Shown here: one piece after another, positions 1 to 13,900 of the stretch
How positions within the stretch are numbered: the stretch's first letter is position 1
Layout of the letters: the number at the start of each line of letters is the position of its first letter
Assembly: GCA_019155185.1 (NCBI GenBank)
Contig: CM032797.1
Location: 17,570,659 to 17,634,658 of the forward strand
Length of the DNA stretch: 64,000 nt
Direction of reading: 5' to 3'
From: Beaufortia kweichowensis
Taxonomy: Eukaryota; Chordata; Actinopteri; Cypriniformes; Gastromyzontidae
Translations under genes and position numbers: made by a program
The notes under the pieces: generated by a model
The model's input: the letters and a program-made list of their open reading frames with translations, nothing else
Databases searched by the model: none
What the model was told of the DNA's origin: nothing

Positions 1-265
1 TTAAAAAGGATCAAATCTCTAACAGTAAGTTTCTTAACGGTTGGTGCGGAAATTTAGAAAAAAAGGAGGGCAATGACCAGAGCTAAAGAAATCTACACAC
101 ACTCAAGTAAATGTTCTTTGCGTACTTGTTTAATAAAAAATGTAGCTAAAAATGCACGAAATTAGCAAACAATTTTTGTCAAATTGTTATTTTTTGGAAA
201 CAAATACTAAAACACACTATCAACACCTTAAAGTCATTGTTTGTTTAATGAGCATGCGTTCATAC

Positions 266-379
266 CTTTAACCAGACAGACTGATCTTGATTGTAGTAGC
301 TGTCAGGATGAGCAGTGCAGGGCGTCCACGTGTCATGTGCTACTACTTCATTCATGTCCAAATACTGTGACTTGCACAT
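266..379 (-). CDS. pappa2: pappa2 coding exon 12 (last one in window)
   Basis: Residues 1181-1218: MCKSQYLDMNEVVAHDTWTP, CTAHPDSYYNQDQSVWLK. The WxPC and final VWLK match the position of human VWLKVCF. Exactly 38 codons, phase 0 at both ends; acceptor TTTCCAG, donor GTATGA. The next exon is beyond the left edge. Confidence 0.9.
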
Positions 380-3300
380 CTGGAAATATACAATGTAAAG
401 GTGAACAATTGTAAACAGGTATAAAGGTAAATAAAACTATTATTTCCACAACTTTTGTACACATAAGACAAACAGGCTTGTGATAAGTGAAGATGGTAGT
501 GCTGTTTGTGGAGGTTATCGTAAGATGACTTGATTCGTGTCAAGCTAACAAATAACTTAAAGCAATACGTAAATTGTTTTATTTACCAGCAATGAACTGT
601 AATTTTAAAACTAGTAAGAAATATGCACCGTATTAGTGATAACTGAGTAAAGTTAAGTAAACATATGTAAGTCAGTACAGTTTTTAGAATTTACTGAGGG
701 ATTTTATTCAGAACAACTTACAGTATACAGTGGTTTAAATGTATATATATATAAAAAAACATTGTGTATTAACTTTTGCAATTGAGTGGTTTCGTGAATT
801 ATTTACTATTTCATTGAGCAATAGTTTTTTGAATTTCTCTACAAAAACACATTTTCAAACACAAACCCAATATTATAGTAGACAGTGTGACAACTAGCCC
901 CAGTCTAAATCTTGCTGAAAGACTAATAGTGCAAGTTTATCATGAAATGTCATTGGCCAGGAGTGCAAGGCACGCTGGGAAGGTTTCAATACCTGAGTGA
1001 GCGCAGGCTCTCCGACGACCCTTGAGGCAGGACACCTCTGATCCTGATGAGAGCCCGAGGCTATGGACGCCCACTGATCGCTGAAGCCCTGGGGAGTGAA
1101 AAAGCCACAGTCCTGAACGCTGGAAGCTCTCTCAAACTCCTCACACACGCCATCGCCTTCAAACACATAGCACATGCTAGGCTGACCTGAGAGAGGAAGT
1201 AAAAAGGGAGAGATTACGAGGCCAATCATAACTATCAAGTAATGAGTGACCGGTGCCAAGTTGTAATAGTGTTTTCATAGCAGAGCAATGAGATAAGTCT
1301 TCACTCACTGCACAGTTTCTATGTGTGAATTAAAATAAAAACATGATTTCACACAGGCGGTTAACTAAACGATCAAGGTGCTTAATAGAAATAGGCAGGT
1401 GATGTCATGGCGTATGAACGGCTCTCGTGCTAAAGGCAGAGTTACTGTATGACAGAAGTGCATGTTTGGGGCTAAAAAGCAAATTAGCATGTCATTAAAT
1501 TGATTTTTTTAGAGAGAGCACGTGCACATGACATCACAGTCTCGCATGAGCTCTTGTCTAAGAATGCTTGGAGGTTAAAGGAAGATGACTCATCGGTGGG
1601 CACAGCTTATCAAAGGCCAGGGGTCCCGTATGGATTCTAACAACAAATGAAAAACACAAGCATTTCATTGGCCATCTCCGCTACACAACAGCAGACATAA
1701 CCCGTCTGTCCATGCCAGAGGATTAACTCGTAAGCTTTGTTGATCTTTGCTTCGCAAATATGCTTATAGAAATAATAAGAGGTCCTAATGTGGAATTAGA
1801 GTAAATAGATGACAAAAAGCCACTCCTGAAAGCCTTAAATCCACAAAAACGTGGTTACAAGCTTGCATGAAAACACTGGTGGCATGCGAGTCGGGCGCTG
1901 TTACGTCTGTAGCTATGTTTGAATTAGACGCCTTCAATGCTTCATGCTCACACAAAATGTGGCACTTTCAGTCACGAAAACAACATTGACTAAATTGGGG
2001 AACTATTTGCTTTTTCTAACGTTTCCCGCAAAACTTCCAGGACTGTTTTACACACCCTAACAAATATATTACGTAACCACGGCTTGCAGTTAGAAAATTT
2101 CTGAGAAGATCAATTCCATTCAAGTGCACAACGTATATTTAATGCTTTAGTTTAGACCATGAAAAGTTAAAACTATGACTATTTAGAAATAAAAAATATA
2201 ACCAGTGGGATTGTTGTAATAAGATTTCAATTCTCTGATTTCACTCAATGGAATCTGAACCTTTGAATACCCGTTTCAATATGGTAATATGTTAAATATG
2301 TGAACAATTAAGGGTAACAAGAAACATCAGAGGAAACAAAAATTACTACTAACAACATAATTCCAAATGTTTATGCATTCAATGTGATGCATTTCATTTA
2401 ACACATAAGTGAAAAATGTCATTATGCATGAACATATATAAAGGATTATAATTTTTTTATGCCATATATAGTACACAAACATTTTTGGAAGTACATTTAG
2501 TCTGTTTCTCATTTTATTAGAATATGAAGATATAATACTGAGCAACATACTTTACCTATGATCCCAAATTCAGTGTTTCAATTTATATTGAGGTTTGACA
2601 AACTTTGATTTCAATTCATTTGACACACAGTTTAGCAAGTGTAGGACTGTGATTTTGGTCCTGTGAAAAGGTCCTACAAGTGGGTTCATTAAAAAATGTT
2701 TTATGTTGTTTTATTACTCGATATTATTGTAAACAAAACTGACTTCCGAATTCATTCTGCAAATGAGAAGTTAAAGCATATCATAACAATACTGTACTGT
2801 TGTGTTTTGAGAGCTGGTAATGATTATTGCTCTGGTATGTTGTTTTGACGGTTGACGTGTTAAAGTCTTCTAGCTCCTCTGTTGTGGTGTTTACTTTTCC
2901 ACGCCCACAATTCTCAGCAATGACGAGTGTGAGTATTTGTTTTGTTAGCGTGACTCACCATCACACTTGAAGCCTGGTTCAACATGACATTTTTTTGAGC
3001 AGCCGTCTCCGTCTAAGAGATTCCCGTCATCACATTCCTCAGTCCTGTGGGGGAGTACGAGCAATGCCAAGAGTTACAACTACGGAAGGTCTTTAGCTAT
3101 GCAGTGAAACACAAATGACTGAAACAAATATTTTAACATGAAACATTCTTCAAAATGATTCATTTACATTTAATCATTTAGCAGACGCCTTTATCCACAG
3201 CGACTTACAAATAAGAGAGCTTTTAACACTTGGTCAATGAGCCAACAATAAGTGTAGTTTATAAATCTATGTTCACATATTGGACTAGAGTTGAAGCTAG

Positions 3301-4942
3301 GGAAATATAAACAAAGAGGTTTCTTATTAGTATTTCTTTGAAAAAAACTAGAAAAAACAAGACTGTGAATAAGGAATATAGTTAGGGTTTAGTCAGGTGA
3401 ATGCAGACAGGTGTGTTTTTAGTTGTTTCTTAAAGGTTGTGATGCAATCTGCCATTGTTTCTGAAACACCACTTTTTTGATTTTGAAAAAAGTGAAAGAT
3501 TTTGAATTCTCAGGGAAGGAATATTAAAGCATTTTAGCGACAAATTACAGCAAATGCAAAATTAAAAAATGCATTACATTACATCACATTAATGCCAAAA
3601 ACATTTTCTTCCAATTATAGCTGGCGTTTTATAAAAACGCGGCACTTCTATTGCAAACAACTGACAAAATATGCCAGCCGCAGGCAAAAATGCTCCGACA
3701 CGGCCCCTTATTCTGCTCTTATGTTTTATTAGATTTTCTGTCATTCTTAAAGGAAATGACTAAAACTCTGGCACTGCGGTTGAAGACTCTAAATATTTAA
3801 TTCTCCAATATTATTTTGACAATAAAAAAAGAAAGTGCATCAATATAAAATGCTTATGATTAAATGGCACACTAAAAAAGTGCAAAGTACTTTCCTATGA
3901 TTTAGAATTTGTAAATGTTAAACTGAACCTAATGCAGTAATTCTGACATGTGATGAATTAGTGCAAGCAAGACGTATTAGTGCAAGCAGTCCATAAGTTC
4001 ATACTGACCCCTGTAGTGCACCGTCACCACAGAAATGTTCTCCATGAGTATATGCCAGAGCTGGAGAAACTTCACTGAATAAAGCATCTGACTCCACTTG
4101 GATCCTGTACAGATACTGCACATTCCTCTGCACATCACTGAGAAAAACACACATACACACACATCACATGCACAACCTGCCAGAGAACAGCAGAAACACT
4201 TGATCAGAGCAATTTTAATACCATGTGATCTCAAATCTAACCTTGTTAGAAATGGAAATGACCTTTTTGCAATGCTGAGGGTATCAGTATCACACTGCAC
4301 TGTTTTCAGCGCTATCGATTTGATCTATAAAAAGATTCCCTTGTTTGATTTCAGTTGTTTTCCGGGCGTTTGTAAGAGGATGCCTGGCAAACTAAGCATC
4401 GTCTACTTTTCTTCCAGCAGGTCCTATTACTCAACAAATTACCTTATTAATTATGAATGTCTTTCAGGGACAGAGAAGGAGAAAAACTACTGTACTTCAG
4501 CTATTGTTCTGTGGTCATAAATCAAGATGTACTAAAGAACCTTAAGTTTGCATTGTGGCACCAAATAAACTGTACTTTACTGTATTGCCTGTTTCCTAAC
4601 AATATGTTTTTCAATACAAACTGTACAATACAAACTGTTTAAAGAACTATAAAAATAAACTTTAGTTGATCTGAGTTAAGAAATACTACTAATGTTGGTG
4701 TAACCCAATGCATTAAGGTTGATTTAATTATAATAATATACATTTTCAAGAATAGTTTTATTAGTTTTTTTAATACTTTTGACATATATATTTCAGTTTA
4801 TTAATATTTATTTTCTTTAAGTCAAGACAGTGTACAGCAAAAGGCATCATCTGGTAATGTAAAACATGTTGTGAAATAGTGATAATAATGACGTTTTAAA
4901 CACTTTGATTTGTACATTTTGCCACCTATAACAGCATTTACA

Positions 4943-4986
<44 letters not shown>

Positions 4987-7900
4987 TCACGGTGGCACTG
5001 CAACCCAGTTTCCCACAAAACCATTTTCACTCCCAGTTCAATATTTCCCTCCTTGTCTTTCTCATTCCACCAATGCCAAATGACATCGTGCGAGGGAAAA
5101 GGACTGCAAACCGGCAACAAACAGCCACGGGTGTTTACTCTTTGTCCGGGTTATAGTGGTTACATTTGTTTTGTTTTCCAAAGTTTCATTCTACCTCTCT
5201 CTCTCTCTCTCTCCTTGTCTGTCTTCCCTATCCACATAACTCAATTCCCAAAAGAGTTCCTCTTTCTGAGCTTTTAGGGCTGGTGGAAGACAATTCTGAG
5301 ATGTTAAAATCTCTCCCTCTTGCTATTATTCTCTCAACATTTGAACCTTTTGTGAGTAGTTGAATAACAATAATTCAGTGCCTGGTTTATGATGGTGTAT
5401 TGGTATAGTATATAGTATAATGTGGCAGCAGAAACAGGCCATGCGGTGATCCTTTTCTTGTAAAACTAATGGATAATAAAATAATATCAAACTGATGATT
5501 TAGTTATTTTTCTTACTTTGTTGGCTATGGAAATCATTTTAAGGCATTGCTTAGACAGCTCTTTATTAGTGATATTCTTAAAATAACATGCTACATGTTA
5601 CGCATTTACACTGAAACCTTAAAACTTATATAGGAATACAGTTCCCAGAAATAAATCAACCAACCAGAAACATGGCATAGACTTTATTGTTTAAAAGGAT
5701 TTCTAATGACTTGCCAGTTGCTATCAAATCTTTCAATGACTTCTTCCTATAAGACTATGCGTATTTAAATCCACACGCAACTTTCTTTTTTTCATGTACT
5801 CTACTTTATAAAATGAAGTATTTAATCACACAAATACGCATATTCTTACCTGTCAGTGTATTTGGGCTGTCGGACGATGACTGGGCTCTGGTCTTCTCTG
5901 ATTGGTGGATCTCTAAGCACTCTGTACAGAACGGGACGGCAGCCGGTGCAGAGAGGATTGTGTGGTCGTGAGGTCAGCAGCACAGCATCGATCTCAAGCT
6001 TCTTATCAAAGGTGGAGATTTTAATGGCCTTGACCTTCTTACTCGTGTGCACGTGCAGCGTCAAAGGAACGTCACAGAAAGCGTGATGAGGGCCTGCGCT
6101 GATTGACTCGCCATTCTCCAGGATGAACATGATATTAGCAATTGCCTTTTTATCTATGGGAAAAAGTGGATTTCAATAAAACATCAAATTATGGATAATA
6201 TACTGTATATGCAATTTGCCAAACTGTACATTTATCCTGCTGATTATGGCATTTACAGTTGATTCTGATTTACAGTTACAATATTTCAGAACATGTCAAA
6301 ACTAAAAACACAGGCTCATCTGGGTGAAAAGAAAAGAATTTACTTATAAATAAATTAAATAGAAATAACATATATGAGATTATTTAAAAATCGGTTAAAC
6401 CAAAATGCTGTTTGTCTACTCTGAACGTTGTGTTTTGGCTGACAGTCGTGACTAAAGTTGATCTGAAACTTTTTTCCTTGTGGAAGGTTTGTAATCGAAA
6501 AAACCTTTCAAATCAATATTTCATGTCCAATAATTTACTCATGTGGCAAGTATACTGATCAAATGAATATGAATTATTGGTTTATTTATTTTTTACATGA
6601 TTTTTTTTCTATATTTGACATAGCTATAAAACAAACAGTGCATCCACATTACAATATTAATTTACTAATTTGAAATGCAAGTAAGCTTTTCTATAAACTA
6701 TTTTGCAAACAATTTATTATTCTCTTATCGGTTCACTGCCATTCTGAGCAATGTTTTTATTTTTTTGCTTTTACTTCAGACCTTCAAGCTTCTGTGGACG
6801 GATTTTTGCTCACAATAAAATCTGATTAAAGTTTAAAGTTATCCAAAGCCGTTTTTACTTCAATAGCTAACTGCTTTAAGTCGCGAGATGGCACCAATTA
6901 TCTTACGATAATATAAAAAGATGGAGAGCATGGAAAGATATATGATACATAAAAGTAAAGCAGCACCAGGGTACTCCCATAGCGGTCATTACAATTGACC
7001 AATCAGAATCAAGTACAGTACTTAACCAAAATAATTCTTCTGCCACCGCAGTTACCGCATTTGTGGTCACTGTGTGTTTGCTATTTTTTACCGCTAAGTG
7101 GCAGTATTTTCATTGACACAAAAGTTGACGCATCAAACGGGAATGTTTTAAGTAAAAGAGACGTGTATTAACTGTGTTCGCTTTAATTTCATTTAACTAG
7201 GAATGCATTTCAGTACGTCACATGCTCTGTTATCCCGTCAACACTAACTTTAGTCCAAGCCAGTTTTGAGATATACAGTAAATAAAGTTCACATTGTTGC
7301 ATATAGAGTTCATTGTTTGTATTCACTGTGTGTTTTGACATAATCTGAAAAATACAGTTGAGAGTCGTACAGTGCATTGCTGCAAAACTCTGTTGTGTTT
7401 TACAGTATTTAGAGAGCAATCCAATGAGTTCAGCTAATACCCACTGGCAGAAGTGTAGGTGATCCAGACAGTCAAGCTGTCAGGAAGCACAGGGTGAAGA
7501 AAACGCAACTCCAGCACACATCCCTCGGCCTGGGGGCACGGCGTGGTCATGTTTGCCTCATACAGGTTGACTTCAGGACTCCAGGCCTGCATGCTGGGCT
7601 CACATGGCTGGTACACATCAGGGGCCCCTTCAAAAAACACATGCAAACATCATCAAACGCCAAGCAGAACACTTTTTGTCAAAAGCTAAATATCTTTTTG
7701 GCAAATGAGACGGAGACCTGGGAGGATGACATAATTCACTGCAATAAAACTGGCATATTAGCTCTGAAACAGTCATTTCCATAGCAATGCACTCAGAAAC
7801 GACAACATAGCGCACTGCTTTGCATACTGGTATTTTTATACTGGTTTTACATGTCACAGTACTGTACTAATAAAGGTAATAAAGGTGCTTCATGATGCCA

Positions 7901-10900
7901 TAGAAGATTTTTGGCTAATGGTTTTATAAGGAACCTTTAAGATCTGAAAAATCTCTCTGTTTCACTAAAGGTTCTTTGTTGTGGAAAAAGGTCTTTAGAC
8001 AATAAAAAAAGTAAGAAAAAAATCATTTTTAAAAAACCTTTGAATGATTCTTTGAGGAACCAAAAATGGTTATTCTATGGCTGAAGAAGCTACCTTTTGT
8101 AGCACCTTTATTTTTAAAACTAATCTCTTGAATCTTACATCTTCTGACAGTTTCAAAATGAAAGGATGGGAGATAAATAGTGAAAGGAGTAACAGAGAAG
8201 GAAAGAGAGTGTCTGGGAAAAACCACATGTCTTGGCAATAGATGTGAAGCACATTTCCCCAGACCTCAATCGACCGTAAGACCCAGGTGCAACTTGGCAA
8301 GGGAGACAGATTGGCGCCTTAATTGGGACAGACAGCGTTCACAAAATAATTTATTAAACTATGTCTTAATGTCCTCAGTGGCCTACAGAACAGGAGCGAG
8401 ATGGGGAAGGTAATCCCAGGACGCTATTTTTAAAAGTACTTGTCCCTGGAGCGACACAAAAACACATTCTATAGTTTGTAGACATTTTTTTCCAAAGCAA
8501 CTTATAGTGTATTAAACGTATACATGAGGTATTGCTCCACCAAGTAAACCACACAAATCTTACTATGGGTCCATGTGAATTCCCTGCCTCCAAAACGCTT
8601 TACAATGACGAATTAAACTGTATTCCAGGCCGATCCGCTCTGCGACGGACATTAAGATAGAGAGAGCAAGATGGACAGACGGCAGCCTTGAGTCAGTCAG
8701 AGAGGTCTCCTTTGCACCCAGCGCGGCCTCACATGTGTGGATGTGTGCAGGGTAAACAGCAGCAAGCCAAGGCAAACCATAAAACTCAATTGGTCAGATA
8801 AACAGAGCGAGGGCCTCCACACAGGGTATAAATTAATGACTGTATCAGATGTGCTGTAATGCTCCCGCGGGGAGAAGCAACGCGGCGAGATCTGTGAGCG
8901 TGTCATCCTTCCTTCTTTCAGCAATCTTAACCAGGTCTCTGCTTGTGCTGGCTCAAACATTATTTCTCAAAACGCTGCCTTATAGTGCTGTTTCGAGGTT
9001 ACGGTACAGGTAAGCAGAGCTTGAGAGTTACAAGATGTAAGATACAACCGATTCAAGTATGATTTGTTGGCCTGTGCTAATTTAGGCATCAAATGATTTA
9101 CCGTAGTATTATCACGGACATTATTTCACGTTACACAAACAGTCTCGCTGACGTGATTAACTGGCCGACAAAATAATTCACATTAGGTAGTCATTGCGCA
9201 CTTTATCATGTTTTTAAAAATAAACCAAAAACAATAGATTACCATAATTTATTACGGCACCGAACCAATGGTAGTACGTCTCATTTATCATTAATATTTC
9301 AAAAGATCTTTGTTTCTTAGAAATATATATTTTTATTTTCCAATTTAATGCTTTATTTCTCATCAGTTCTTTTCTCAAAACAAAAACGTGCGCCAAAAAT
9401 CACTCTCCACTACCACCTCAACAAACGACGGTTTTATGTTCGACCTCTCTCGTGTTGCTTTTTCGGGTGGACGTTCTTAAAGCATAATCTTATTCGTGAC
9501 ACATCAGAGAGCAGGCAGCCCAGATGCTGAGAGATCCCTGATTAGAATAATCAGGAACATCTGTTACATGAAGAATCAAGTTGAAAAGCTGCACAGGATA
9601 CACATCGCCTTTTATGACAGCCCAGTTCTGGACGCCGCCCAATATTACCAAACTTGAAGCGGTGCCAAAGGCCTTTTTTATTCATTGATGGCAAAAAGAG
9701 CGTTCTTCATCCTGGCAATTATGACTTAATGATTTATGCCCTAAATTTTTCCAGACTTGCATGCACCTGGCTCATGCGAGACTGAACGATCCACCTGAAT
9801 GTGAATACACAAGCTCGGCGAGAGAAGCCAGAAGCCCAATTCTCCCTATTCTCATTAATCAAAGAGCAAGTATTGTTTTTTACGTTGACGATCGCAAAAC
9901 CGACTTTTCGTTTTGTTTTTGCCATCTTAAATTCACGTTATATGTTTGCGGTGGAAATATGTAAGACCTTGATATAAAAACTAATGTAGAATGACTAGCA
10001 TTATACTGCTTTGGCCACTGATGCAAACATTTAGAGAGAGATTATAAAGCATGATGGAGTACAAACCCACTGCCTCCTCAGGTGTCCAGTATCCAGTGGA
10101 ATCACATGCATGAGGAGACGTGGCCTCATAGGCATACTGATGGAACGCTCCGTTCTCATCACACAGCTGGCAGTTGATGTGGCTGTCCCTATACAGACAC
10201 AAAGTCAAGATTTAAAGAGCGTATAAAGACAGAGATCTGCTTTTACAAAACGACTACCGTTTGAGAAAACATGAAACAACTTTACACTAATTCAATTCTT
10301 GGTCTTATATATACACTCCTTACTTTACCTGTGGGCGAGCGGCCCACTGACTGGATGTAGCCAATGAATTGACACAGAATCTGCATCTTGACCAATCACC
10401 ATTGGTGCAAGAGGAACGGGGGTGGGCTTTCTGTCAGCGACCCAGTTACTATAGACCAGGTCAACATAACAGTGCATCCGAGCTGCTTGATTTGGTGTGA
10501 AATGGTTTGTACAGTCATCATCTGTAAGAAAAAAGGTCAACATTTTAGGACTACAACAGTTAGTTCACATATCTATGGAAGCCCATTTCCACCACATAAA
10601 CATCATGCTTTATTAAGTCATAATTATGAGCTAAAAAGTAATAACTATCAAATACAAAGTCATAATTATGAGATATAAAGTCATAATTATGAGATATAAA
10701 GTCATAATTATAAAATAAAAAAATATGATATAATAAGTTGAAATTATGAGATATAAAGTTGATATTATAAGGTACAAAGCCATAATTATGAGATAAAAAG
10801 TTAAAATCATGAAATATAAAGTCATAATTATGAGATATAAAGTCATAATTATAAAATAAAAAATATTATATAATAAGTTGAAATTATGAGATATAAAGTT

Positions 10901-13900
10901 GATATTATAAGGTACAAAGCCATAATTATGAGATAAAAAGTTAAAATCATGAAATATAAAGTCATAATTATGAGATATAAAGTCATAATTATAAAATCAA
11001 AAAATATGATATAAAAATTCGAAATTTTGAGATAATAAGTTGAAATTATGAGATTTAACGTTGATATTATAAGATACAAAGTCATAATTATGAGATAAAA
11101 AGTTAAAATCATGATATATAAAGTCATAATTATGAGATGTAAAATCGAAATTATTCTTATAATATGACTTTAAATCTCATAATTATGATTTAGTAATTTA
11201 GATTTTTTATCTCTTAATTAAAAAATATCATAATTCGAAATCTCATAATTTCGAATATTATTATGACTTAGTAGAGCATGTTTTTTTTCTTATGTGGTGG
11301 AAATTGGCTTCTATAGATATGTTATTAATTTGAGGTCCTGTACTCAAGGATAGGACAAGCATTTCACTGATTTATTAATTTTTCATGACAGGAGGAGGGC
11401 TAATTTCATCACAAGAACTACAAAAAGATCATTTCTACAAGGTATAAATTAAGATAATTGATTGAGAGGCAGTATATAGACAAAGCATACCTGTGTAACT
11501 CATGTAGTTGTTGTAAGGTGTGTTTTTGTATTGGGTAAGGCCACAAGTATCGTTGACCGGATCAGGGTCGTGGCAAACTTTTGACTTTGGTGTTGGCGCT
11601 GTATCGGCACACAGATCTCCCGTTTCCATAGACGCTGTAGTCTCCTGACATGGATCATCACATGACTCGCGTTCACTCACACCCTTAAAAACATGATATA
11701 GTCCCAAAACATGACCCATCTCATGGATCATGGTGTTGGTGTGTCCATTTGTGCCAAAGTAGGAGGGGTTAAGAATCATTCCACCTGAAAATGACACAAA
11801 TTAACATCTCCACTATTGATGCAACAATATAATCTTTGATCTCAGAAATCCTTAAATTGTAGCTTGATGTTTTACTTTAATCACAATAGTCAGATGTCTC
11901 TAAATACACAGCTGACTTATTTTTGTTACATGTTGTTAGGTTTAAAAGCAAAAGCACAATTTGTCTGCTAATTAAAAACAGAGGTTGGTTTATGTGGGTA
12001 TCTGTAAACCCAGGGTAAAGTTTTATCGCTCAGAATTTGCTCTTTTATAGCTTACAAGACTATTTTGATACAGTTACAAGTATCAACTTAGTATCAACAG
12101 TTACCTAAAAGTGTCACCTAAAGATTATTAGAAAAGTAGAGAAATGGTCATAAATAAGACAGTAAGAGTATAAAGCTATGAAATTATATGTGGATATCAT
12201 AACACAAAATTCTTTGATAAGAAATGTATGATTTTTCTCCAAAACTGTTGCTTTTTCACTGATCTCATTTCTGTCTAGGAGAAGCAACTTGAGATCTTAT
12301 TTGTTATTTTTGTTGAATGTCTTTCAGAAAGCTTTTCTAGAGGTTAGCGCTCCGTTTATGACGTAGCAGATGTACAAGATTTAAGAGAAAGACATTTGTT
12401 TTATTTCAGAAATGCTCTTGCTTTATTGGATTTTAGCCAAATGGACAGAGCTTGGCTAGATGCATATGAGAGACCCAGATCATTTACCACAACATCAGCA
12501 ATTTATACTATGGTCTGATTTCACCTAAACTATACAGAGAAGTAGTTTGACCTTGTTCCTTCACACAGAACATCAAGGTATTTTCAGGAATAAGCTGGTG
12601 ATTTACTGTTGGTGGAATTAAACCAAAGCAGGCTGTAGCCCAAACCCATGCCATAAACCTTAGCCCGCTAATTTATGAGAAACTAATCTCCCTTTTAACC
12701 TCCACACACGCACCAGCCACCAAAACATTTGTGGTCAAATATCATCTTGGTAGTTTTTTTCATTAACTAAAGACTTTTCTGACATGATAGTAAATCAAAT
12801 GCAGACATGGATTATGGGTGTAATAAGAATGGAGCCGTATCTCTAGGAAAATGACTGACTCAAAGCGGTGCAGTTTCAGCCATTGATTCAATGCTACAGA
12901 AAGAATAATTTTATGATTTATCATCTTTTTTAAACTTGCGGTCATAGTCTGTGTTTATAATAAACGTAAGCCTGGTTTTGGGTCAGATATTTGATTACAA
13001 ACAAACTGTTTTTAAGGCTACTATTTAAACAGCCATTTATGAGCACTATTTGTTCACATCACACATTAAACACTTACTGTGTGCATTATCGTATCCAGCC
13101 TCACAGAATCTCTAACAGTATTTTAATAATAAAAAAATAAATCGCCTGTGAATGTCCAGCCATCTGGAATTTCATTATGGAGATACATTTTCGGCTTGCA
13201 TCTGAGCCGACGGGCAGTGCTCCGACATATGGCCCGGTTGCGCTTCGGGTGACCCGAGTTCGAGTCCGGGCGTGGCACTTTCCCAATCACACTCCCAAGG
13301 TAAAATAAATGTGCAAGAAGGTACAAATATATAAAATACAACTAACGTATTACAGTTTGTAACACTAGGTTCCAGTTGTCTAATTTGATTGACAAAGCAA
13401 TGTCCCAATAGTGCTCATATTTAATATAACAGCTTTGGTTGGACAGTTTCATTGAATGATGTGATTTTCTCTCAATCCAGGACCACTCATAGTGAGGTTT
13501 CTCTCATCAGGGAATAGGAACGCAATCTTTCTCATGTGATATTGCTCAATTATCCTAACCATAAACTATCTGTGGTTACTAAGCAATGGAACAATTTGCC
13601 ACATTATTTTAGAATGGTCACAGGTGTTTGTTTATTTTTACAACTTTTTACCATTAATCGAACAGAATTTACAGCTTTAAATCTGTTTATCTGTATTACA
13701 AAATCTACCAAATTACATTGCTTTATAATAAATAATACAAATGCATTGCTATATACAATATGCATCAGGGTTTATTAAAACAAATTCACTACCAAATTCA
13801 AGCTAGACAAAGTCAACATTAATTACTTACTCCAATTTCAGTTTAAAAGTTCACATTCTATGCGCTGGCCAAAATGATCTCATTAACAAAAGCTATAACC

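Noticed and set aside
3977..4300. 107-codon minus-strand frame as an exon
   Set aside because: The real pappa2 exon 9 is read in a different frame within it (4009-4137); the long frame itself matches nothing.
4938..5120. Open frame with a Glu-Arg repeat
   Set aside because: Translation of the (CT)n microsatellite.
8029..8593. Overlapping open frames in pappa2 intron 6 as extra exons
   Set aside because: No splice sites in phase and the exon 6-7 junction is already consistent without them.
10631..11127. Two open frames of 71 and 92 codons with repeated MTLYLIIMTLY-type residues
   Set aside because: Pure translation of the tandem AT repeat inside the foldback element.
10615..11280. CRISPR-like array
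   Set aside because: Repeat units are contiguous, AT-rich and variable, with no spacers; this is vertebrate DNA.
13192..13298. Functional tRNA gene
   Set aside because: B box is good but no cloverleaf can be formed and the A box is decayed; the downstream text is SINE body.
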